NCBI RefSeq assembly: GCF_003060825.1
Contig: NZ_CP028922.1
Location: 978,501 to 1,042,500 of the forward strand
Direction of reading: 5' to 3'
DNA: 64,000 nt
Source: Paenibacillus sp. CAA11
Lineage (GTDB): Bacteria > Bacillota > Bacilli > Paenibacillales > Paenibacillaceae
Part shown: positions 28,819 through 36,614 of the stretch, piece by piece
Numbering within the stretch: position 1 is the first letter of the stretch
Layout: each line of letters starts with the position of its first letter
Translations under genes and position numbers: made by a program
Notes under the pieces: model-generated
The model's input: the letters and a program-made list of their open reading frames with translations, nothing else
Databases searched by the model: none
Told to the model about the DNA's origin: nothing

Positions 28819-31212
28819 GTGGGAGAGATTTACGGAACCTGGAACGAATTCTTGATTACTATCTCGTTTATCATTTCGGTTGCGGCTGCTTATTCAGCGC
28901 TTGATCTGGCAGGAAGAATCGGAATTGCTCGGGGAAGGGATCGGATCCTATGGCTGATTACAGGTGCGGCTTCAATGGGCATTGGCATCTGGGCTATGCA
29001 TTTTGTAGGCATGCTTGCTTTTACGCTTGATACTAAGGTCTCCTATGATATGGACCTTGTTCTGCTCTCCGTGGTGTTAGCCATTGCAGTCTCTGCCATA
29101 GCGATGCTAACCATCATTACTACAGAGCATCTGGGCTGGGTTCAATATGTGGCCGGAGGAACCTTGATTTCAAGCGGAATCGTAGGCATGCATTACACGG
29201 GGATGGCAGCGATGACAGTGAAGATTACTTATGAGCTGCCAGGCGTATTGTTGTCCGTCCTGATTGCTACAGTAGCGTCTGTGGTCGCTGTTTGGATGCT
29301 CTTTCGCTTCAGGCAGGATCAGGAGCAGCATGGGATGAAGTACAAGTTGGGCGGGGCATTAATCATTGGTGCTGCTGTATTTGGAATGCACTATACAGGG
29401 ATGGCCGCATCCCATTTTCATCATAGAACAAATCCCGAACTGGCACCGGGCATGGAGATTGACCCGAAGGTTCTGGCTTATTTCATTACGGCGGGAACTT
29501 TACTGCTGATCGGCTTGACGCTGTTCGGCATCTTCGTGAACAGACGGCTCACGCTGAAGGATTCTGCCTTAGAAGCGCATGATCGGTGGTACCGGTCCCT
29601 TTACGAAAACAATCAGGACGGGATTCTGTCGGTGGATACCGACGGGCGAATTATCGGACTCAATCCTGCGCTTTCCCGGCTCAGCGGCTATCAGGCAGAG
29701 AGGTACCTTTACAAGCATATTTCCTCCCTTGGGGTGAAGGTTGATCCGCAGTTCCTCATTAATTTGTCCAAAGTGGAGATCAAGGTGCCTTCAGAAAATG
29801 GGGAGCTTGAGCTAAGCATAACCAGCGTGCCAGTCAGCATTGAGGGGAAGAACGTCGGTACCCATCTGCTGATCCGTGATATTTCCGAAGAGAAGAAGAT
29901 TAAGGATCAGGTTCAGCATCTTGCGTATCATGACGAGCTTACAGGATTGCCAAACCGCAGAAGATTTAATCAGGTCCTGTCGGAGACCATCCTCAACAGC
30001 CGGGTGTTTGGCGCAAGGTTTGCCGTGATGATGATCGATATCGACCGGTTCAAAATGATTAATGACTCTTTGGGCCATGCCTATGGGGACATCTTCCTTC
30101 GGACGGTCAGCGAACGGATTCGGGAGGCGGTTAAGGGCTATCAGGTCACCCTCGCCCGCATGGGCGGGGATGAATTTACCTTGATCTTTGACGGCTGGAA
30201 TGTTGAGGAAGAGGTGGAACTGCTTGCTGAGCGGATTATTAGCTCTATTCAGGTACCCTACCATTTGAAGGACAACGACTTCTATATCACGGCAAGTATC
30301 GGTATTGCGATCTATCCGGGGCATGGTTCGGATGAAATGCAGCTGCTTCGGAATTGTGATTCGGCCATGTATGAGGTCAAGAAGCAGGGGAAGAATGGAT
30401 ACCGCTTCTATAGCAGCACCATGGACAATAAAATGCTGGAGAAGATCGCCCTTGAAGCAGAGCTGCGCAAAGCGGTTGAGCGCGGTGAGCTGGTCATTCA
30501 CTATCAGCCCCAGATTCGCATGCCTGACCAGACACTGGCGGGTATCGAAGCGCTTGTGCGTTGGAATCACAGAACGAGAGGGATGATTCCGCCGGGTGTG
30601 TTCATTCCGATTGCCGAAGAGACGGGCGTCATTTATGAGCTTGGGAACTGGGTGATGCGGGAGGCATGCAGACAAATGAGCGTCTGGCAGCGCGCCGGCC
30701 GCCCGGCTGTTCCGGTTTCAGTGAACCTGTCGTCCCAGCAGTTTCACCAGCCGGGGCTGATGGATAATATCCGTGAGATCCTAAGTGAAACAGGGCTTGC
30801 ACCTGAGTATCTTGAGCTGGAGATTACCGAGAGCATGATGATGGACGCATCGATGTCCATTGATATTTTGCAGGCTCTGACCGAGCTTGGCGTCCGAATC
30901 AGTCTGGATGACTTCGGGACAGGCTACAGTTCGCTCAGCTATCTGAAGCTGTTCCCGATCCAACGGCTCAAGATCGACCGTTCCTTCATTACACATATTA
31001 CTTCTAATGAAAGTGACAAGGCGATTGTAGCAGCCATCATCTCGATGGCACGGCATCTGAAGATGAACGTAGTGGCCGAGGGGATTGAGACCCGGGAACA
31101 GCTGGATATCCTTGTTCAAAGTGAAGGGGTTGAGATTCAGGGCTATTATTTCAGCAAGCCGATAACTGCAGAAGAATTGGAGAAATCCTATCTGTCCGTG
31201 GTTACAGCATGA
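28819..31212 (+). CDS. MHYT-PAS-GGDEF-EAL cyclic-di-GMP signalling protein
   Basis: 797 residues from a GTG start with AAGAGGGGG upstream. The N-terminal seven-helix MHYT sensor has three His-containing motifs, MHFVGM, MHYTGMAAM and MHYTGMAAS (to about residue 235). A PAS domain follows (about 255-355, DGILSVDTDGRIIGLNPALS). GGDEF domain at about 370-540 with an intact MGGDEF; no RxxD inhibitory I-site is seen just before it. EAL domain at about 545-795 with IEALVRW and the loop DDFGTGYSSL, both intact. It could therefore make and degrade c-di-GMP. MHYT domains have been proposed to sense O2, CO or NO through copper. A Spo0A-like box precedes it. Confidence 0.93.
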   Translation: MGEIYGTWNEFLITISFIISVAAAYSALDLAGRIGIARGRDRILWLITGAASMGIGIWAMHFVGMLAFTLDTKVSYDMDLVLLSVVLAIAVSAIAMLTIITTEHLGWVQYVAGGTLISSGIVGMHYTGMAAMTVKITYELPGVLLSVLIATVASVVAVWMLFRFRQDQEQHGMKYKLGGALIIGAAVFGMHYTGMAASHFHHRTNPELAPGMEIDPKVLAYFITAGTLLLIGLTLFGIFVNRRLTLKDSALEAHDRWYRSLYENNQDGILSVDTDGRIIGLNPALSRLSGYQAERYLYKHISSLGVKVDPQFLINLSKVEIKVPSENGELELSITSVPVSIEGKNVGTHLLIRDISEEKKIKDQVQHLAYHDELTGLPNRRRFNQVLSETILNSRVFGARFAVMMIDIDRFKMINDSLGHAYGDIFLRTVSERIREAVKGYQVTLARMGGDEFTLIFDGWNVEEEVELLAERIISSIQVPYHLKDNDFYITASIGIAIYPGHGSDEMQLLRNCDSAMYEVKKQGKNGYRFYSSTMDNKMLEKIALEAELRKAVERGELVIHYQPQIRMPDQTLAGIEALVRWNHRTRGMIPPGVFIPIAEETGVIYELGNWVMREACRQMSVWQRAGRPAVPVSVNLSSQQFHQPGLMDNIREILSETGLAPEYLELEITESMMMDASMSIDILQALTELGVRISLDDFGTGYSSLSYLKLFPIQRLKIDRSFITHITSNESDKAIVAAIISMARHLKMNVVAEGIETREQLDILVQSEGVEIQGYYFSKPITAEELEKSYLSVVTA

Positions 31213-31312
31213 TGGGCCCTATAGTGGTGAGCTGCTTAAGCTGACCTAAGCGGTAAGCACTAAGGAGGCACACTAATGAGGCAAGCGGCAGGCAAAGCCA
31301 AGGTAGGTCTGG

Positions 31313-31540
31313 CTAGGCTTTACGGCAGATATAGACCATGTTCGTGCTCTTGGAGGAGATGGGGGTTTCCTTCCAATCCTCATAGACGGCTTCAATCAGG
31401 AAACCATGCGCATCTAATAGACGCTTCATTTCCTGCGGGTATACATAGCGCAAGCGGATTCGGGTGATATGCTCGGGTCCTTTTTGTTGTCTGCGGATGG
31501 TGGTATAGTGCTGAATCTGGGTTAAGGCATCATTGCGCAG
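31313..31540 (-). pseudogene. C-terminal remnant of a class I methyltransferase
   Basis: Reading the minus strand from 31540 to the TAG at 31313-31315 gives 75 codons: LRNDALTQIQHYTTIRR, then HITRIRLRYVYPQEMKRLLD, AHGFLIEAVYEDWKETP and MVYICRKA. 'LRYxYxxEMxxLLxxxGF..E..YGDW' followed by 'YVxRK' is the usual C-terminal end of small-molecule SAM methyltransferases. The 5' part with the SAM site is missing: the frame runs directly out of the terminator of the SGNH gene. There is no start codon or ribosome binding site for this fragment. It is most likely a deletion remnant. Confidence 0.75.
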
Positions 31541-31541
31541 G

Positions 31542-31577
31542 AGAAAAAGAACCCGGGACGCAAGTGTTCCGGGCTCT
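31542..31577 (-). terminator. Terminator of the SGNH hydrolase gene
   Basis: On the minus strand, AGAGCCCGG pairs with CCGGGTTCT (one mismatch) across a 12-nt loop, followed by TTTTCTC. Confidence 0.75.
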
Positions 31578-31597
31578 TCTATCGTGTCAGTGACTGC

Positions 31598-32686
31598 TTA
31601 TCTTCGCTCTGTTATTTTTCGAAGTACGGGCTCTAGGCCATCCGCCATCTGAATCAGTCCCAGATCTGTTGGATGGATGCCATCGACGAAGCAGTCCTGT
31701 CCATGACGCTTCAGCAGCTTCTCACCATCGTGGAAATAGATATGGCGGTCTCCTGCCGCGCGTAAGGATTCAACCAGCTTGATCTGCATCTCTTTACGGG
31801 TTCGCTGGGCCTCGCGGGAGGCGGCATCGAACTTCTGCTTGGCAAAGATAATTCGCGAGAGGACGAGGATCGGAACCTTAGGCTGGGCCTCGCGTAAAAT
31901 TCGAATGAACTCCGGCAGCGTCTGGGAATACAGCTCCGGTGTTACGCTGTTCGCTTCGTAATCCAGCACATAACAGGCCGGGTCAGGAATGGTTGCCATG
32001 AGGCGGGCCAGCTCCGGTTCGCCCTTGCCGCTTCCTGAGAAGCCAAGGTTAATGAATTCCCTGCTCATCCGGCGGCTCAAAACATTGGTATAGCTCATGC
32101 CCGGACGCGAGGCACAGGCGCCCTGCGTAATTGAAGTGCCGTAGACGATGATTCGTCCAGGGCGGAATGCTGGAGGAGGCTGTATAGATGTGTTCGGCTC
32201 TAAGCCGATCAGTACCTCTTCTACGCCCTGATACAGTGGAAAATGCAGCAGCAGTGTCCGCATTTCCTTGGATCCTCCTTCGAAGAGAACAGCCTGGTAT
32301 TCCGCAGCCTGGGGATTCAGCGTTGTAGTTCCGCGGTATTCCAATTCTCCATGAATCTCTTCATAGCAGTCAAAGCCGCATTGTCCCGAAGGAGCCATAT
32401 GGTACATATTAGCCGGTCCAGCCAGCTTTACTTTGAGAGCCAGCTTGGCTGCATTGGTACGAAAGCGGATGATTCCTCCTGAAGTATGGTTTGCCAGATT
32501 ATTAACTGCTTCAGGGATCGGGAAGGGCAGGACGGAAGGAAGGCGCCGATAGCGCTCATCCTGCTTAAGCCATGGAAATCCTGAAATCTCAAAGGGTGCC
32601 TGGAGTGGAGAGTGCCAGTTCAATTCGGCCACCTCCGCCGTTTGCAGGGTCTCTGCATCGGCTGTACTGCTAAATTTGTGGGTCAT
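31598..32686 (-). CDS. SGNH/GDSL-family hydrolase (probable esterase)
   Basis: 362 residues from MTHKFSS; AAAGGAG lies 8 bases before this ATG, better placed than the two in-frame GTG codons just upstream. Residues 1-170 form a beta-rich N-terminal domain (YRRLPSVLPFPIPEAVNNLANHTSGG). The SGNH domain starts at about 185, with the block I Ser in VYGTSITQG, the Gly block in LGFSGSG and the Asp/His block DGIHPTDLG. No signal peptide is seen, so it is probably cytosolic. The arrangement resembles carbohydrate esterases that deacetylate sugars; the substrate is unknown. Confidence 0.85.
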   Translation of the reverse strand: MTHKFSSTADAETLQTAEVAELNWHSPLQAPFEISGFPWLKQDERYRRLPSVLPFPIPEAVNNLANHTSGGIIRFRTNAAKLALKVKLAGPANMYHMAPSGQCGFDCYEEIHGELEYRGTTTLNPQAAEYQAVLFEGGSKEMRTLLLHFPLYQGVEEVLIGLEPNTSIQPPPAFRPGRIIVYGTSITQGACASRPGMSYTNVLSRRMSREFINLGFSGSGKGEPELARLMATIPDPACYVLDYEANSVTPELYSQTLPEFIRILREAQPKVPILVLSRIIFAKQKFDAASREAQRTRKEMQIKLVESLRAAGDRHIYFHDGEKLLKRHGQDCFVDGIHPTDLGLIQMADGLEPVLRKITERR

Positions 32687-32840
32687 TCCCACCACTCCTT
32701 TCCTAATTCAATGTTGATATGTGAATAACTGGAACCTATCTGAAATTCTAGATAGATCATCAATGTCCTGCTTAAAAGTGGAAATTGGGAGTGGAGCAGA
32801 ATATCTTTAGCGATTAAGTGCCGGTTTTTTTGTAACGGTA

Positions 32841-32886
32841 TTGAATGTATCCAATGTTGGTGATATTATATACTCAACATTGGATA
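32841..32886 (+). promoter_or_regulatory. PadR-type promoter with a large inverted repeat
   Basis: TTGAAT (32841-32846), a 17-bp spacer and TATTAT (32864-32869). A perfect 12-bp inverted repeat overlaps it, TATCCAATGTTG (32848-32859) and CAACATTGGATA (32875-32886). The arm recurs with one change at 33667, before the ABC genes. This is a likely operator for the PadR protein that follows. Confidence 0.75.
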
Positions 32887-32902
32887 TGCTAGAGGTGAAA
32901 AC

Positions 32903-33619
32903 ATGATACGCTCATTGATTTTATACTATTTGAACGTTAAGCCAACTCATGGCTACGAAATCCAGAAATTTCTTCAAGTTTCCGGCATTGATAATTGGGC
33001 TAAAATACAATCCGGATCTATTTATTATGCACTTACAAAACTGGATAAGGACGGTTGCGTAGAGGTTTTAAAAGAGGAAAAAAACGGTTCTAGAATCCGC
33101 AAAATCTATGTTATTACAGATAAAGGAAAACAGAAGCTTCAGGAAGATTTGCAACAAGAGCTATTAACTCCGATTGCTCCTGTTGGTTCCGATAAGTTCT
33201 TTCTGAATAATATCCTTGACGAACTGCCAAAAAGCGCAATTATAGCTACGATAAATAAGCACTTGGCCGATTTAAAAGAACAAAAAGAATATTGGGAAAA
33301 ATGGCGTCAAGCGAAAACGAATACGGTCGTCCCTGGTGCTGAAAAAATAGCTTTTGATATGACAATTGACAGTTTGAAATACCAAATTCTATGGCATGAA
33401 GAAATCCTTAATCATATTGACCAGTATATTACGCTTGGTAAAGAAACAAGAAGGATTATTCAAACGATTGATTTCTCTGCTGTTGATGATGAAGATACGA
33501 TTACTACTTCGGCCAAACTGCTCGATATTCAAAAGCTGCGTGATGAAATTATCAATGATCCGTCGAAAGCAGTTGAAAATATTGACCGATTGATTGAACA
33601 GCTTAAAAAGAAAAAATAG
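32903..33619 (+). CDS. PadR-family transcriptional regulator (long form)
   Basis: 238 residues. N-terminal PadR winged helix (SLILYYLNVKPTHGYEIQKFL ... SGSIYYALTKLDKDGCVEVL ... RKIYVITDKGKQKL). A long helical C-terminal region (about 95-238) is rich in Lys, Glu and Gln and probably dimerises; it includes LADLKEQKEYWEKW. Its codons favour A and T, unlike the genes on either side of the cassette. With the three ABC genes downstream and related operators at both promoters it forms a regulator-exporter module, probably induced by a toxic compound. The inducer is unknown. Confidence 0.88.
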   Translation: MIRSLILYYLNVKPTHGYEIQKFLQVSGIDNWAKIQSGSIYYALTKLDKDGCVEVLKEEKNGSRIRKIYVITDKGKQKLQEDLQQELLTPIAPVGSDKFFLNNILDELPKSAIIATINKHLADLKEQKEYWEKWRQAKTNTVVPGAEKIAFDMTIDSLKYQILWHEEILNHIDQYITLGKETRRIIQTIDFSAVDDEDTITTSAKLLDIQKLRDEIINDPSKAVENIDRLIEQLKKKK

Positions 33620-33666
33620 AATTCGAAATAGAGCACGAAGACAAGGTGCTTTATTTCAGCATCATA

Positions 33667-33682
33667 TATCCAACGTTGTATA
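33667..33682 (+). promoter_or_regulatory. Second PadR-like operator, before the ABC exporter genes
   Basis: TATCCAACGTTGTATA is a near-perfect palindrome. Its first 12 bases match the PadR promoter arm in 11 positions. A TATAAT lies at 33683-33688 directly after it, but no clear -35 is visible. Confidence 0.6.
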
Positions 33683-33730
33683 TATAATATTGTATAAATT
33701 ATGTTATCTATTAGGAGGAGATCAAAAATT

Positions 33731-34489
33731 ATGAATAATCCAGTATTAGAGGTCAGAAACATCTGCAAGAAATATGGTGATAGGGAGGTAGTAACGAACG
33801 AGAATTTTACGGTTTACAGCGGTGATATTTTGGGGTTTATCGGACCAAATGGCGCCGGGAAAAGCACCAGTATAAACATGATAACAACTTTAGTTGCACC
33901 TGATCGTGGAAATATCTTTTTTCGCGAACAAGACATAATGAAACAACCAGATGACTTTAAACGGGCTTTAGGTGTTGTTCCCCAGGATTTGGCTATTTAC
34001 GAAGACTTATCTGCCTATGAGAATGTTCGATTTTTTTGTGCTTTGTATGGGATCAAAGGCGCAGAGTTAAAAGATCGAGTAAAACAAGCTCTGGAGTTTG
34101 TAGGTTTATGGGAGCGCAGAAAAGATAGCCCCTCCAAATTTTCAGGCGGTATGAAGCGCCGTTTGAATATAGCTTGCGCAATTGCACACGGGCCTGAACT
34201 GCTGATTATGGACGAACCGACGGTTGGGATTGACCCGCAATCACGAAATAAAATTATGGAAGCAGTCAATCTGCTTCACCAAACAGGAACAACGGTTATT
34301 TATACCTCTCATTACATGGAAGAAATTGAAACCCTATGCAATCGTATCGTCTTGATGGATAAGGGGGTTGTTTTAGAGGATTTGGATAAAAAAACGTATA
34401 AAGAAAAATATGCAGCTATGGGATTTACGAACTTGGAAGAAATTTTTCTACACCTGACAGGAACAGATTTAAGAGATATGGAGGGTTAA
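33731..34489 (+). CDS. ABC exporter ATP-binding protein
   Basis: 252 residues from the ATG at 33731 (AGGAGGAG 11 bases upstream). Walker A is GPNGAGKST and the signature region is FSGGMKRRLNIACAIAHGPEL. Walker B reads LLIMDEPTVGIDPQ, and the switch His is in TSHYMEEIE. 'SGGMKRRL' and 'DPxxGxDP' mark the drug/lipid exporter class (CcmA/DrrA-like). It would energise the two permeases encoded directly downstream. Confidence 0.92.
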   Translation: MNNPVLEVRNICKKYGDREVVTNENFTVYSGDILGFIGPNGAGKSTSINMITTLVAPDRGNIFFREQDIMKQPDDFKRALGVVPQDLAIYEDLSAYENVRFFCALYGIKGAELKDRVKQALEFVGLWERRKDSPSKFSGGMKRRLNIACAIAHGPELLIMDEPTVGIDPQSRNKIMEAVNLLHQTGTTVIYTSHYMEEIETLCNRIVLMDKGVVLEDLDKKTYKEKYAAMGFTNLEEIFLHLTGTDLRDMEG

Positions 34490-34491
34490 AA

Positions 34492-35232
34492 ATGAGTCAA
34501 TTCAATACCTTATTTCTCTTTGGATTAAAACGTCGTGGCAAAGATTTTTTTGTTCTGTTCTATAATATTGTATTCCCGACAATCATCATTTTGTTGTTAG
34601 GATACTTGACCTCACCTTCCTACGGAACCACATTCACCTCGTACCATTATTATACCATTGTGATGATACCATTTTGTGCGCTCATGGGAATTACAACGGT
34701 CTCCTATGCGGCACAGGATGAAAAATTACTGCATACTGCCTATCGGTATATGGCCGCTCCAATCAGCAAGAGGGAGATTGTGCTCTCCAAGTTTGCTTCT
34801 TCCGTGATTGTGCTTTCCATCTGCAATAGTGTCACGTTATTGATCGCAATGCTAATGTTCGGGCTTAATTTCCACAGCAATATTTTTAGGGTCATCTGGC
34901 TTCTGATTTGTGAAACCATATCCGTTACCGGAATTGGTTTATATTTGGGACTTGCATGTAAAAATTTAGACGCATTACGAAACTTTCTGAATATCCCGAT
35001 GGTCATATTCGGATTTCTCGGGGGTGCATTTTTCCCTGTTAGTTCATTTAACCCTATTCTAGCCTTTATTATTAATCTTTCGCCTTTAACTTGGATTAAT
35101 CGGGGCATTATAGCTTGTGTTTACGATAACCAAACCCAAACCATTGAATTCATCTCCGGAGGACTCTTGATCATGGGTTTGATTATGACAGCATTAACCA
35201 TTCGTTTTTTTAAGAAGGAGGCGTTCATTTAA
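34492..35232 (+). CDS. ABC-2 type permease, first subunit
   Basis: 246 residues. It has about six hydrophobic helices (for example YNIVFPTIIILLLGYL, FASSVIVLSICNSVTLLIAM and the C-terminal LLIMGLIMTALTIRFF). This is the ABC-2 fold used by antibiotic and lipid exporters, with PMVIFGFLGGAFFPVSSF matching the typical end of the fourth segment. It starts 2 bases after the ATPase gene and shares its stop region with the next permease. The likely partner is the second permease, as a heterodimer. Confidence 0.85.
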   Translation: MSQFNTLFLFGLKRRGKDFFVLFYNIVFPTIIILLLGYLTSPSYGTTFTSYHYYTIVMIPFCALMGITTVSYAAQDEKLLHTAYRYMAAPISKREIVLSKFASSVIVLSICNSVTLLIAMLMFGLNFHSNIFRVIWLLICETISVTGIGLYLGLACKNLDALRNFLNIPMVIFGFLGGAFFPVSSFNPILAFIINLSPLTWINRGIIACVYDNQTQTIEFISGGLLIMGLIMTALTIRFFKKEAFI

Positions 35233-36242
35233 TGATTGGGCTTACCATTTTTCAAAATAATTTCAGACGCAATATGGCTAAAAAATCAGGATTTGCGTTA
35301 ACGCTACTCCTACCGATTGTTGTAGTCATTCTAGGCGTAACGGCTAATTATATCAGCAAACCCTCTTTTACATTAGGGATTATCAATACTGCCCCCACTA
35401 CAGTTACAGAACAAATTATTCGTACTCTGAGAGAAACGGAAAGAGTAGAGGTTGAGAATGCTAATCCGTCCACAAAAAAAACAGATATGATTACCGGACG
35501 CTACTCTGCAATTCTTGAATTTGGTAACGATGGCTTTCAACTTGAATCCGTTAAGGATCAAGATACGCTCGCAACTTTATTTCATATTGTTGAGAAATAT
35601 TCTAAGGAACCTAAACCTGTGGATATAGAAATGCTGTTCGATACGTCACTGGGGATTCCAGAACGCACATGCGCCTTTATCCTTCTTTTTTTGATGGTAA
35701 CCGCTACGATCAATGCTTCCTTAATTACCAAGGATAGAAATAATGGAACCATTCGACGTATTAAGTATTCACCATGTTCAGCTGCTTCCTATGTATCTGG
35801 AAACATATTTTATAACTTTACGATTACTTATTTGCAATATTTTATTGCAATATCTATCATAACAATATTGCGTTTAGATACGGGTATCAGTTATGGGAAT
35901 TATTTGTTAATGGGCGTTTGGATTGCCCTTTTTACAACCGCCTTTGGGACTTGCATGGCCTCCTTGTTTCGTAAAGAAATGCTGGTTAACCTCTTTGCTA
36001 CATGCATTGCCTTGATTTTTTCGCTGATTGGAGGGAGCTTCATTTCTTTAGAAAAAATGCCACATGCGCTGAAACAAATCAGTGTCATTAGCCCTGTTCG
36101 TTGGTTTATTGAAAGTGCAAATATAATGGAACAAGGGAAGTCATGGTTCTGTGATTATACTTCGATTCTTGTGTTAACAGGCTCTACTGTACTTTTATTT
36201 GCTATTGCAATGATTAGAAACAAACACATGAAAACAATTTAA
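35232..36242 (+). CDS. ABC-2 type permease, second subunit
   Basis: 336 residues; its ATG overlaps the previous stop codon by one base (TAATG). It has one N-terminal helix, an extracellular stretch of about 130 residues (30-150) and five further helices. The LIFSLIGGSFISLEKMPHALKQISVISPVRWF segment is typical of ABC-2 permeases. The two-permease plus ATPase layout resembles linearmycin-type (LnrLMN/YfiLMN) exporters; resistance to an amphipathic compound is a reasonable guess but not proven. Confidence 0.85.
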   Translation: MIGLTIFQNNFRRNMAKKSGFALTLLLPIVVVILGVTANYISKPSFTLGIINTAPTTVTEQIIRTLRETERVEVENANPSTKKTDMITGRYSAILEFGNDGFQLESVKDQDTLATLFHIVEKYSKEPKPVDIEMLFDTSLGIPERTCAFILLFLMVTATINASLITKDRNNGTIRRIKYSPCSAASYVSGNIFYNFTITYLQYFIAISIITILRLDTGISYGNYLLMGVWIALFTTAFGTCMASLFRKEMLVNLFATCIALIFSLIGGSFISLEKMPHALKQISVISPVRWFIESANIMEQGKSWFCDYTSILVLTGSTVLLFAIAMIRNKHMKTI

Positions 36243-36314
36243 ACAGAATTATGGAGAAAACAAAGCACATAATGCAATTGCTTATTTAAATGTTCTCACT
36301 TTGCATAATAGCGA

Positions 36315-36383
36315 GTTTGGAGGAAATTCTCCATGCTCGTGGCGTAACTATCCCTCCAAACACATTGGTTTGAGGGAATTTTT
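36315..36383 (+). terminator. Terminator of the ABC exporter operon with a competing upstream arm
   Basis: TCCCTCCAAAC (36351-36361) pairs with GTTTGAGGGA (36368-36377), one bulged base, then ATTTTT. An upstream GTTTGGAGG (36315-36323) could pair with the same CCTCCAAAC arm instead, so two exclusive hairpins are possible. Confidence 0.6.
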
Positions 36384-36397
36384 ATGCGTAAAACGTG

Positions 36398-36442
36398 ATA
36401 ATAGAAAGTTCAATATAAAACTTTAGATCAATCTATTTAGAT
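36398..36442 (+). repeat. Half copy of the dispersed palindromic repeat
   Basis: Matches the right half of the full copy that follows it (GTTCAATATAAAACTTTAG, then ATCAATCTAT). It shares its last bases with the left end of that copy. Its own left half is absent. Confidence 0.8.
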
Positions 36443-36532
36443 AGAATGATCTAAAGAAATGAATGCTATAGGGCCGTATTAGGCCATAATAGTAGAAGTT
36501 CAATATAAAACTTTAGATCAATCTATCTAGAT
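36435..36532 (+). repeat. Dispersed palindromic repeat, copy A
   Basis: 98 bp. Left arm ATTTAGATAGAATGATCTAAAG, right arm CTTTAGATCAATCTATCTAGAT; the arms pair with two mismatches. The centre GGGCCGTATTAGGCC can pair with itself. Compared with copies B-D, two arm positions differ on both sides in a compensating way. It lies between the ABC operon terminator and the ankyrin lipoprotein gene. Confidence 0.85.
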
Positions 36533-36614
36533 GGTATAATATTCTAACTTATCTCTTATTTTTATAGGTGGGTTAAACTCATACATAGAGCATATAGAGT
36601 GGTGGAGTGATGAT

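Noticed and set aside
31276..31467. Plus-strand 63-codon frame in the gap after the MHYT gene
   Set aside because: The minus strand of the same stretch encodes a clear methyltransferase tail; the plus frame has no family features.
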